Source: Cyprinodon diabolis (taxonomy: Eukaryota; Chordata; Actinopteri; Cyprinodontiformes; Cyprinodontidae). Taken from it: 64,000 nucleotides of DNA. Positions 37,268 through 49,800 of the stretch are shown here, one piece after another. Position 1 is the stretch's first letter. Every line of letters starts with the position of its first letter. The stretch is taken from the NCBI GenBank assembly GCA_030533445.1, contig CM060076.1, positions 23,174,603-23,238,602 of the forward strand, given 5' to 3'. The notes under the pieces are model-generated. The model was not told the origin of the DNA. It saw nothing but the letters and a program-made list of their open reading frames with translations, and searched no databases. A program made the position numbers and the translations under genes.

Positions 37268-37760
37268 ATGCAGTGAGTTGCAAAAATCTTCATAGTTCTT
37301 AAGTTTTCCACATTTGTTTGTGTTACAATATAAATTTATGCATTTCATTATCTAAAAAGACCAACAAAGACTTTTGGATGTAAGATGATTATTCAAATTC
37401 AACAAAAGAGAAAACTGAAGCATGTTTTGCATTTGTATTAAACCCTCTTTGATCTAATAACAGTAAAACAACCCTTGTGCAATTATTTGCCATTGTTATC
37501 AACTAGAAATAAAAAATGTATGTATGCCTAAAAAGGAACACAGCACATCAACCTGGACAAACAGTCCCTGCATCGAAACACGCTAGTGTTAGCATCATGC
37601 TGCTGGGCCAGATTTAACCCTCACAGACTGAGCTTGACCTATCTTGCAAAAACAAATTGGGCAAAAATCTTCAGTATAGTTATGCAAACAGCTAGAAAGA
37701 TGAACCAAAAGACTTGCAGCTGTTGAAAGATGGTTGTACAAAGAATTGACTCATGGGAGC
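37268..37760 (+). pseudogene. Degenerate Tc1-like element
   Basis: It starts with a 'gttgcaaaaatcttcatag' tract typical of old Tc1-type ends. Near 37580 the plus strand keeps a trace of the GGGSIMLWG region (gttagcatcatgctgctggg). Frames are broken throughout. Confidence 0.45.
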
Positions 37761-39239
37761 TGAATACAAATGGATGCCACGCTTTAACTTTCCCATTATT
37801 TCATGATTACATGCTAGTTTTTGTTGGTCTTCGTATGAACTCCCAACAGACCACATTGTAGTTTGTGACTGCTGGGTGAAACATTTTGAAATGAGTATTT
37901 TTGCAAAGCACTTCAAATGAAAACCCTCTGGTAAAATGGCACAAAATAATAGTAAAAAAAAAATGTTCTGACATTGCGTAAAGAATGTAGGGAATGACAA
38001 TAATCTCTGTCTAATTGTGGCAATTTAAACTCACATGTTCTTTATAAACAAAAACTTTAAAAGAAAAAAAAACAGCTGTTAATTAACAGTGCAGAAGTAG
38101 GAGAACAGTATGAATAAAACACGTAAAAGCATTTCATTTCTCATTTAACCTTAGACATACAGTTTCCAAGCCCTGATATTTATCACTCTGCTTTTCACCC
38201 ATGCATTTCATCCCTCTGACCCCTTTAAAGGGTTCACAATCCAGCTGAGTCAGGCTGGGAAACAGAGTCGAGGTTGGCAACACTAAAACGCCTCTGATCT
38301 CCTTTTGAAGCAGCTGTGCACTTTGCTTCCTGGAATTCAATTTGTTTAGTGAGGCAGCCTACCAGGAAGCATTTCGAATCTGCTCTACTGTTCAGCAATT
38401 TCTTTGGCCAATGTACAGGCTGGGCTCTGGGTCCAGTGAACACAAAACAAACTTCCTGAGAGGATTCAACCCAGACTTACATAGGACTGCTTGGTCCAAC
38501 TAAAAGCAGTGTGAAAGGATGCATAATATCAGTGTATTTAGTGAACTCTCTCATTACAGTGTAACTTTGTTTTTGACACCTATTAACACTCAGATGTAGA
38601 AAATGGGTCATATCCCTGGGATTAAGCTCAACTAAAACATTTTGCATTGCTGAAATCTTAGAAAATCATACAGATAAATCTCATTAATTGTTGAATGAAG
38701 GTCCAGTGCTGCAACTTTTACAGATTTACAGACGCAAAAAATAAAATTCAAACCATCTTTTTCCAGCTTCAATGAGGGCATTTTTTAAAACTCTATTTAA
38801 GAGAGCAAGAATAAAAAACAACAAATCAACGTAAGTTGGTGTAAGTGAGTTGATGAATGTTCTGTTTTTGCATATCTAAAGCTCAGGAGCATGATAAGCC
38901 ATTATCCATATATCAATCTGATAAAGTTTAATTCTTTTATATACTTATGTAAATTCTTTGCAGAGCTCCAGGCTTTACATTCATGCCTCAGTGTTGAGGA
39001 AACTGACCCAAGTTCATAAAGAGAAAAAGTCCTCCTGCATAACTTCTTGTAACGTATAAAAATCTGATAACCTCTAGAATAACAAATCTATATAAAAACC
39101 TGTTGAACTCATTGGTAAAGCACTGCCCAGACTACATAATATAAATAAAAAATAGTATTGTCTTTAATCCTTCAAAGTACTTTTTTGCCATATCTAATCT
39201 CACTACGCAATCTTTAGTTTTCTTCCCTAGGTGGAATAC
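37761..39239. other. Intergenic sequence, no feature seen
   Basis: AT-rich sequence without recognisable exons or repeat boundaries. The open frames on either strand are short and have no family resemblance that I can see. Confidence 0.4.
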
Positions 39240-40700
39240 TGCACCCTGCCAAAGTGTTTACAACTTCTCAAACCTTCTCACATTTTGTCATGTTATAATT
39301 GCAAATCTTTGGCTTACATACATAATATGTCTGAAGAAAAACTACCACTGCATATCACCCTGAACATGCCATCCTTTTGGATAAACTTTTGACTATTACT
39401 TCAGAGCATCAATTATGCTAAGAACTAAAAGATTTTTAAAAAAACAAAAAAGCGACCAGATCAATGGTATGTTGCTCCACATTCAGCATTTTGTTTTGGC
39501 AATAGCTACCTTTTCTTTTTGGCTTTTGATGAGAGGGTAAGCAGGCAGAGCAAAGATGAGGTCTGGATGTGGAGCCGAATAGCAGGGGTGAAAAGACAGG
39601 GAGCCAGGACACAAAACGGCAGGAGGGACGTCCATGTCGCGGTCAGAACTTTAAATATTTAAGGTCCTGGTTCGTCTCATGTGACACTTCTTGCACCATA
39701 TTTTCCTCTTTGTTGGCGTCAGATTTCAGTGAGAAATTTCCACTTTTGAACAGATTCAACTCTGGTTGATTCATTTCCCTATCATGGCTCCTTTCTTGTG
39801 CTCCCCAACAGCTCTGCTCAGACCTTTTTATACAGTCATGCCTGTCATAAATATCTTTTTTCATTTTGGGCTTTTAATAACAGATCTGAATCATTATTTT
39901 ACCAGTGTGAAAACTCACCATAGAGTGCAGCTCAGAGCCATCCCAGAACTCTAACATTTATTGTACTGCTGGGGTTTTTTGTCCCAGATAATGATCCCTT
40001 TGAAAGACACAACTCTGTCCAAATATCACCCACATTTTGGTGGATCTTTAAATCTACACCAGTAGGTGCAAAACAGCCCCATAGCATCATACTGCCACCA
40101 TCATGCTAACAGCTTGGAGGAAATCACTCCTCCAAAGACAATGTTTATTATTTGGGCCAAAAGGCTCAATCTCTGACCACAAAAACCTTTCTTCTAATGA
40201 TATTTGGCTAATGTTCTTGAAAGGCAGGAAACCAAATCGTACCCAAAGCTGGGTGGTAGAGACATCTTATCTTAAAAGCATTCAAATTTGTTTTTAAAAG
40301 CCCAGAATTAGTTTGGCATTTATCTCCATGAAGAGTTTATGGATAGTTTGTTCATCAAACTCCTCTAAAGCCTTCTTCAACCATCTAGCTTCAACTGAAA
40401 TGTTCTAAAAACTGGATCTTTTGCTTTAGATTTCTTCTTTTATGGATTAAATTTAGGTAAAAGAAATAATTAATCTGATGAAATGTTCAGAGAGTGTGCT
40501 ATAATCTGACCGTAACTCATTCTTCACTGTGTGGCAATGGTGTTAGAGAGAGACGTCACCTCAAAGTACATTTCAAATAGGTTTGAGTTGCTCTTCTCTT
40601 GAAATCCAGCCTCCGTGCTTTGACAGCAGTCCCATGTGAATTTAAATAAACTAGATGGGTTGATGTGCAATTATCAAGGCCTCACTCTGCTAACAGAAAG
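39240..40700 (-). pseudogene. Old Tc1-like transposase relic
   Basis: An end-like tract 'tctcacattttgtcatgtta' at about 39275 and, on the minus strand near 40080-40105, a trace of the HGGGSMMLWGC motif (plus strand 'agcatcatactgccacca') mark a Tc1-type element. Multiple stops and shifts disable it. The limits are approximate. Confidence 0.5.
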
Positions 40701-40801
40701 TACCACTCAAACAGCCCATGCTTATTTTATAAAGTCTCCTCAATTAGAGTTTTCTGGGGTCTCAGGCTGGCGTGTCCGTCCCTGAGGAGATGGGTGTCAC
40801 C

Positions 40802-40807
40802 TTTATT
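40802..40807 (-). terminator. rnf217: AATAAA polyadenylation signal just after the rnf217 stop
   Basis: TTTATT on the plus strand gives AATAAA on the rnf217 strand, 20 bases past the stop codon at 40827. It would give an unusually short 3' UTR; further candidates exist near 40725 and 40142. Confidence 0.4.
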
Positions 40808-40826
40808 GGGCTAGGTGTACGGATAG

Positions 40827-43800
40827 TTAGATCCACCGTCCGGAGCCCCGGGTTAGCTGCTGTTTCTTCCTCCTTTTGCAAACATAGTAGACGGGGAAAA
40901 CAAACAAACCTAGACAGAAAGGAAGAAATTGATGCAATTATTTAGTTTTAAAGTAAAAAAAAGCCTCAGAAATGGCCAAAAAGAAAAAAAATTTGTTTAC
41001 ATAGAGTTTGCTTTCATTTTGAATATTAAATAAAAAAAAAAGAAGCAGTTTGTAAATTATGATTCTATTTGTTAAGGGAAAAAGACTATGTGAGCCAACC
41101 AGGCCCAATGCACACTGGAGAGGTTTTAAACGTGAACAACCATGTTACTGTACCTTAATGGAAGTCAGGCTTGCAGTATGACTAGACAACTTCAAAAGCC
41201 TTATATTTATGTTTTATGCTGAGCTATTATACAAAAGCAGGCTGTACTTTGGATCACTGTCCTCCTGCGTGACCTCAGGGAGACAATCTCCTTACAGCCT
41301 TTGCACATGCACCATCCCAAAACCATGTTTGATCTTTTCTGCTTTACGCCAGATTCTATTCGATTTTTGTATCAGCAATCAATACTAAATATTTTTCCCA
41401 AAGGTATTTTGGAATCATCATCAGGTGTTTTCAGTAAATGCAGTGGTTTTTGCATTAGAAACCTTCCATGGAGGAAAATTTTCCCACTTTTAATGAGAAG
41501 TGAAGCCTGCAGAGCTTTAGATCTCATTCTGGGTTTTCCTGTTAGATCCTGGATGAGTTAATGCGTTTTGTGAGTAAATCTTAATGGTCAGCCGCTCCTG
41601 AAAAAGTTAATTGTTTTCACATTTCCTCCAATTGTGGACAAAGCTTTCAGTGTTGATCACCAGATAAGACAATTATTTCATTGATTAGTTCAAAAAGAAA
41701 GAATGAAGCTGTGTGTGGATTTGTATGCATTTCAAGATTACTTACTACTTTTTACTTTTTGTTGATGTCTCAATGAAGTGATAAGGATTTAATCTGATTA
41801 TTCCGCATTCAAGCTTAATCTGGTCAAGAAAAATACATTGAGCCAAGAAAAAAAAAAGATAGCGGCACAAAGTGGATTCTAACAAAGCGAATATAAATCT
41901 TCCATCCCGGCATATTAGTGTTCAGAAGATCATCTGTCAGATTTACCAACACAGGAAAAAGATTAACAGTAATTACATACAGCTGAAGCATCAATAGCTC
42001 CCAGTGCAACCGGATGAATGACTCAGCGTTACTGAGTGTCTCCAGGCGGATGATGATGCTCTAGATGTGATTCAGCAAAATAATCATCAGAGGTGTGGTT
42101 TGAATCTATGACTTCAGAGTAGCTGCTTTGCAATGCTGAGAGAAACCTCCAGTTTCCATGACTCAGGTGAGGTATTTCGAGGTTAAGTGTTTGGCGTGTG
42201 CGTGTGAGTTTGCGTGTGCAGCTGTGTTACCTATCACCAAAGCGAGAGCTCGAGCACTATAACCAGCAGGAGGACCAACGGAGCTATCAGCACTTTGGTG
42301 GCTGCAGAGAGAGAAGTAAAACAGGGGAAGTAGGATGGTTACTGTAACAAGCAACGATCACCACAGCCTGCAAAATGAAGCGCCTCATTAAATACAGATT
42401 GAGAGCTGCAATGTGTAAACGACTCTCACTGGACTAAAACTGGCTCCTACCTGCTGAGATAACGAAGCCTCTTTCAGCGCTTAGTCGTAGAAATGTATAT
42501 ACATCTCCTCTACTCTGATCAAATCTAGTGCAATCAATTACTTCTAAAGTTACCAATGGCAGTGGAAAGAAAAAGGCTTCCGTTCGTGTAAAGTGCCAAT
42601 ACTAGGTTTTGGTAGCACCATGGTGTGGGGCTGAAGATCTGAATACAGAAAACATTAAAAAAAATAAATAAAAAAAAACTCTTTAGAGGTTGGTAAACAT
42701 TTGATACTGGGATCCTTCAGCAGGATACTGACACTAAACAGTCAGTAGGATAGTTTAGGTTTAAGCTTGTGTAAGCTCAGTTCACCTCTAAATCCAATTG
42801 AAAGTACATGTTTATAGATGCTCTCCATCAAATCTGACAGAACTGGGACTGACTATTCTTTATAAAACCCCTAATTTCCAGGATTAAAGGACTAATGTCT
42901 CAACATGATCTGGAAAAACTGATCCATGCATTTACTTTTAGTCGAATTGATTACTGCAACTGTTTTCACAGGTCTGCCTAAAAAGTGGATCAGACAGCTG
43001 CAGCTGATCTAGAACGCTGCTGCCCGTGTCCTCACTAAGACTAAGAAAGTAGAGCACATCACCCCAGTTCTAAAGTCCTTACACTGGCTCCCTGTATCTC
43101 AGAGAATAGACTTTAAAATACTTCTGTTAGTCTATAAATCTCTGAATGGCTTAGCACCTAAATACTGTACATCACAGACTTGCTATCAGTGTATCAACCC
43201 TCCAGACCACTCAGGTCTTCTGCCTCCAGCCTGCTCTGCATACCTAGAACCAGAAGCAGCATTTAGTTCCTATGCTCCACTTATCTGGAACAAACGTCCA
43301 GAAAACTGTAAAAGTGCGGAAAGCCTGAGTTCCTTTAAATCAAGACTAAGAACACATTTGTTTAGGATTAGTTCAACTTTTTTATTGTCTTTTTTATTTT
43401 CTAACATTCATTCAAGTTATGGTTTAATGAAAGTTTAATTCAGATATAAGTATAAACAGCCGTATTGCTACTGCTGATCAGGCAAATAATCCTTTTCAAC
43501 ATTCACGACTGAGTGCTGTGAAAAGGACAAAAAGCGGATTTGAAGTGAGGATCCTGCTTTCGCATGGATCAGGAAAGTACCACTTAAAGATCTATTTAAA
43601 TAGGTGGGCTATAGCTATCATATAGTTAGGTGTGAAAACGTGATGCAAACTTGAGATATAAAACTAATTAAAAAGGCTTGCTTAATCTAAACTGTTAGGA
43701 AACTGAGGCGATTGTCATTGTTAATCCAGACACGCTGGGAAAACATCACAAACAAACATGTGAAGATATTATCCTAATGATTTCAGAGCACGTGCCTTTT

Positions 43801-46800
43801 TTTTTTTGCAGTCGACTCAGGCTCACATAAAAGTGAGAGCGTTGGCCCTCAGTTCTGCTGAGTTGGTAACAAACATGACAATAAAAGAAAAAAACCACAC
43901 ATGTTGCTGCTGCCACCTTTTGTATTTGATGCGACACACGGCCATTATCTCTGCCTACAGTGCCCTCTGCGTTTATTGGCATCCCTGGTGAAAAGCTGTG
44001 AAACACCTTAGATTCATAAATAAATCAGTAGTTAACTCACACTGAACGTTTAGAGGAAGTATCTTTAATTTCTGTAACTCTATTCTATTAAGGAAATGCT
44101 TTTTTTCCCTCAAAATAAATGGTGCCAAGTCCTGCCTCCTTAGAGATAAATGTAAACAAAGCGATGTTTAAACATATACTGCAATGATTTGAGTGTCTCA
44201 GATATTTTAAACCCGAATAATACTAAGTGGTAAGGATATATATTAAAGAAAGTACAACATAAATTTGGATTTTATTTAAACTATGGACCATGGGGAGGAA
44301 CTGATTGATCAAATGGTGATTAAAACAGGCTTTTTTATTTCAGCTTGATCCGTTCCAACAAAGACATGCCATTTAACGTTTGGCAGCAGGTGGAAAAATA
44401 CTTGAACCCTCTTAAATATCACTTTGAATTTGTACACGGTAACAGCTTCTGTACAACAAGAAACCAGACATTTGCATACACACACAAAAAATCCCCCCTC
44501 AAAATAAAACTATTGCTGGGATTGTTACTTTAATGGTTGATTTTCACTGTTAATAAGCGAAGCAAAACTACTTTACATCATTAAAATAAAATCACTGTAG
44601 TCTTTATAGTAATTAGATCGTTGGTTTGACTATAAGAAACAGACATTCAGGCCTTACTATTTATTGCAAAAACACAATGCATGTGTTTTCCTAAACATCT
44701 CTTTTTTTTTTCAATAAATCCTAAAAAAACATCATGATAATCCTTCAAATCTATAGAGGACATCCCTGTTAGACATAGATATTGGAACCTAACTTAAGCT
44801 CTAACGGTTAATGTGTATGAGATTTGTTAATGCTTAAAACTTGTCTATATACTGATGCATACATTTATTTCAAATTTAAACCTGACTCACCTACTCCAGT
44901 TCTCTCAAGAGAAAAATTCATGCAGCTATTGTAAAGAACTTGTGGGACAAAACATAAAATTAATTCTGTTACTTAGCAAACAGAAATTATTTTAGTAGTC
45001 CTTACCGGCCTTAAACATGAAAAGGTTTATCCAGATTTTATGTCAGAGAAGAAGAAAAAGTACTATGTAAATGCTGACGCCCCTACTGGTGACCTTTCAC
45101 CCGCCTAAAGTAGCATAGATATATTATTTTCTCTATATTCACAAATACAACGCAACTAATTATATTTATTTCAAGTGAATTTATTTAATTGTCCTTTAAT
45201 CACTTCACTTATTATTAAATGTTATATTTAATCACACTTGTTTACATTTTTGACGGGATATTCATACATTTACCGTATTTTCGCGACTATAAGGCGCATA
45301 TAAACGTCTTTTTTTCCCCCCAAAATGGGCGGCGCGCCCTATAGTGCGTTGCGCCCTATGTGTGTTGTTACTGCGGACGTTGTTGAGACCACCATGAGAA
45401 CGTTAAATGGCGAAGTGTGGGCGTGGATTGTGTATAAAAGAACAGGTATGTGCTTTACGCAGAACATTGCTGTCATAACAACCCTTAAAACGGCAAAGAG
45501 ACACGCCTATGAAGCACAGTTTGAAGTCAGAGAAACATGGAAATCGAGCAGCCGCGAGAGAATTCAAGATTAATGATTAATGCCGGGCAAGTTACGCCAC
45601 AGTTTGCGGATGGATTGTAGATGCTTGGACTAACGTGTCTGCTGGCACTGTTGTTCGAGCTTTCGCAAAAGCCGGCATAATTTCCGAGGAGCCGCCCGGC
45701 ACGGAAAGTGACTCTGACAGCGAAGAAGTGGAAATTGGCATGTCTGATTTAGCGCAGCTGTTTAATTCAGAATCAGAGGATGATGACTTTGATGGGTTTG
45801 ATTAATACTTTGTAATAAATACATGAATAAAGCACAAACATACTCAGTTTTGCTCCCGCTCTATTTTTAAATACTCAGTAAAGGTATCGTATGAGGATAT
45901 GTACCGGTATATCAAACCCGCGCCCTATAATCCGGTGCGCCCTATGTGTGTGTTAAATACAGTAATGGCACTCATAACTGAGACTGAGCCTTTTAGTACT
46001 GTGCGCCTTATGGTCGTGAAAATATGGTAATACCTTGAAAATATATTCAATAATTCAAGAATGCTATAAATTAATGAATAGTATATTATAGATTTCATGA
46101 GGAATCAACAGTTATTAAATTTTAAGAGAAGATCTAAATAAATAAAAATCTTGTTTTGCAGGATTTAGAGCAAAGTAGCAACATTTGATCACGGACAATT
46201 TGCTGTGATACAACTGAGAATAATTAAGAGTAAACTAACAATCTTAACGTCTGTCTGTTAAAATAAAGCCACAAAAGACACTTTAACTGTTTAAATGGGT
46301 CACTTCAAAATACTTTCTGTTAAAATCCAACTAAGCCTGCCTGACATGAGGAACAAAGAGCTTAGAAGGCTAAACGTACCACAGACGGAGCCTCTGATGA
46401 GCCTTCTGAGGTGTGGCTTATCAGGGAGGTAACGATACTTGCAGCCAAACACGCTGAGGTTGGAAGTGTGGTCCCCGAAGAATCTGTCACAAGATTGTGA
46501 AACGTGGAGTCGGAGAGAATAAAGAGCAAACGGAGCAGCCAGAGTGAGAAGCAGCACAGAGACAAACCTAAGGTGGCGGTAACGCTCTCCACAGCGGTAA
46601 CAGAAGTTGGTGTTACACTGGGCACAGGTCATGTGATCGCACCCCTCTGTACGCTGAATGTGGATCTAAAGAGAGAAGAAACAAAAAAAAGAAAAAACTT
46701 TTTTATATCGTTCCCTCCCTTCATAAATCAGCTCCGCACTGACGCAGTGACAAGACGCAGCCTGCACTGCAACATCAGCACAAAGGCCTCCGATCCCAGG

Positions 46801-49800
46801 CGCTGCCCTCTTTACCTTGCAACGTGGACACTTCTGCGCATTCCTCTGCCCGTGCTCAATGACACTCGCCCAAGTTCGCAGCAGCTTGTCCCCCTTCCTG
46901 TAGTCGCGACACTTGAGTCCATCATGCCAGGGCGCATGACACTTAAAGCACCACACAAACTGGCAGCTGCTGCACTGGACCTACAACAACAAAATAGGGA
47001 AATTTGGCATTTTAGAGACAACTAAATGTTGTGAAAGGGATAAAACTTTATATTATTAACTATTAGTGATGGATCAATTAAGGCTCCACAACGAGGGACA
47101 CACTTATCTTCACAATAATACTGTTTGCAATATGCATATTCCAAAGATCTGCTTAGACTGCCAGAACCATGAGCTTACTGTTTAATTATCACACATTCAA
47201 GTTCTCCTAATGCTAGACATTTGATAGCACTTGTTGCAGACAAATCAATAAAACGTAAAGAGGTAGTAAGGAGTTCAAAAAATAAATTTTTATTGCTGTA
47301 CTTCTCTTGAAATTGTAAAAATCAAAAGGAGGATGGTAAATATTAAAGACAAAAGAAGTAAAACAAAACTCTGTAGAAAAATAAGTAGCCCAAATATTGT
47401 GAAACAAGCTTGTTTTCCTTGTCTATCAGGGGGATTTTGTGTGCTTAACTTGCAAGAAGAGAATTTATTTGTGTCTTTTCCAGAATCCATCTCATAACAA
47501 TAATATGGTTAGAGAAAAAATAAGTGATCTTTAAGAATCTGCCTGATTGAATTTCACTTTTACTTATTTATAGACAATTTAAAATATTCTTCTATAGAAA
47601 AAATAAAATATAAATAATATTCTTTTATAAAACAGCATCTTTAAGAAACATCCATAATCCTACAGAGTTTCTTGGACAAGGAAAGGGATTTAGTCTGATT
47701 CAATCGTTCTGAATATCATTTGCAGTTCCTCTTAAAACTGGTCAGAGCACAACAGCCCCACACTTGTACATTAACATCTATATTGTGGCTAAATTACTTT
47801 TTATACCACAGTTCCTAGTAAAAATGTATTGTAAACACCAAAAATAGCTTTGAAAGTCGGTAAAGTTAGCACACTTCATCGACCCAACCACATATTTAAG
47901 CAGATATCTTTAGCAGGATGTTTCACTTTTTAACCGGCGCCTAAAGTCACTCAGACAGAAGGCAGAGTCTTTTATTTGTTTTCAGCCAGGTTCTACTCAG
48001 CAGGAAACATAATTAAAACGACACACATAAAACTAAATTTATTTTGAGAAATCCAAAAACCGCCAGCATTTATGATTATCAAAGCACCAATGACGGAACT
48101 CATCATGTCCACAATCTCTCCGTCATGTAAACTTTATATCCCTCCAGACCTTTTCTGCAGCCTTCGGCTGCATCTTCATTTACAGAGAACTCACTAGGGT
48201 GTGGTAATCAAGACCCACTTGTTCTAGAAGAACATTTCCAGGATTAAATGACTAATGTCTCAGCATGATCTGGAAAAACTGATCCATGCGTGTATTTTTA
48301 GTCGAATCGATTACTGCAAAGGTGTTTTCACAGGTCTGCCTAAAAAGTGGATCAGACAGCTGCAGCTGATCCAGAACGCTGCTGCCCGTGTCCTCACTAA
48401 AACTAAGAAAGTAGAGCACATCACCCCGGTTCTAAAGTCCTTACACTGGCTCCCTGTATCTCAGAGAATAGACTTTAAAATACTTCTGTTAGTCTATAAA
48501 TCTCTAAATGGCTTAGCACCTAAATACATCACAGACTTGCTATCAGTGTATCAACCCTCCAGACCAATCAGGTCTTCTGCCTCCAGCCTGCTCTGCATAC
48601 CTAGAACCAGAACTAAACGTGGAGAAGCAGCATTTAGTTCCTATGCTCCACTTATCTGGAACAAACTTCCAGAAAACTGTAAAAGCGCGGAAAGCCTGAG
48701 TTCCTTTAAATCAAGACTAAAAACACATTTGTTTAGGATTGCCTTCGACTGTTCTAGTTAAACAGTTCAACTGAAACATCATTAGTTCAACTTTTTTTTG
48801 TCTTTCTTTTTTATTTTCTTTAGTCCAACTGCTTTTAAAGTTCTTTCTTGTTTCTGCATCTTTTTTTTCTTTTTTTTTTTCTTCTACTTGTTCTGATTGT
48901 GTTTTATTTTCCTATATTTTAATCATGTAAAGCACTTTGCATTGTCTTTGTACTGAATTGTGCTATACAAATAAATTTGCCTTGCCTTGCCTTGACTAGA
49001 CCAAATCCAGAACTGGTTAGGACTTCTGCATTCCCTCCTGTGTTAAATGCTTTGGGATCTTCAAAAGAGAGATGTCTTTGTTTTGCTACTGGATGTGTTA
49101 CTTTAACAGCCCAATCCCATAAGCAGAAGATATGATGTGGATGGATTGAAAGCATAAGCAACAGTATATTAGATTCCCCTGATGTCCTGAGATCTGATAA
49201 CGAGCGGTCAGTGGAGGCAGGTGGAAATGCCTGCTAACTGCCAATTAGACCGGAAAACAAAGACCTGTCGCCATATGTTAGTGTCTAATGTGAGCTGAAA
49301 TACAATCAAAGTCATTTGGGTCATTTCCTGGTGGAGGTTAGAAATGACAAACTAAAGTATGCAACACAGCCTGTGAGCAGCATCATCCTTTCTGCCATTA
49401 AAACCTCCAAAGGTGAGCGTGAGCTCTTACCTTGTACTTGTGCTCTGAGCGGTTTGTGCTGTGCGCCTTCAGGGAGGTAAAGTGGCTGCACTGGGGACAG
49501 GGCTTCGTGCTTGAGTCCAGCTGACTTAGCTCCAAAAAGTAGCGGTACTTTGCCACCTCTTCATTGCTCAAGTGAGAAATAATTAATCCCTCCTCCAGGC
49601 TGCCGGCACACTCCGTGATTGGACAGCTGATGAGAACTTTTCCCTCTATCACCTGAAAGAAAACACATTTTTTTGGAAAAGAATCACATGCAGGCTTCTC
49701 CTGCAGCATCAGCTGTTCAGTCGTGAATAAATGTGAAGGTTTGGTACCTGTGGATCTACAAATTAAGTCAATTCACACAACTGATGGGTTACAGTGAATG

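Noticed and set aside
46504..47025. Plus-strand open frame of 173 residues
   Set aside because: It lies antisense to rnf217 exons 3-5, where the minus strand has conserved RING2 coding sequence and splice sites. It has no family resemblance.
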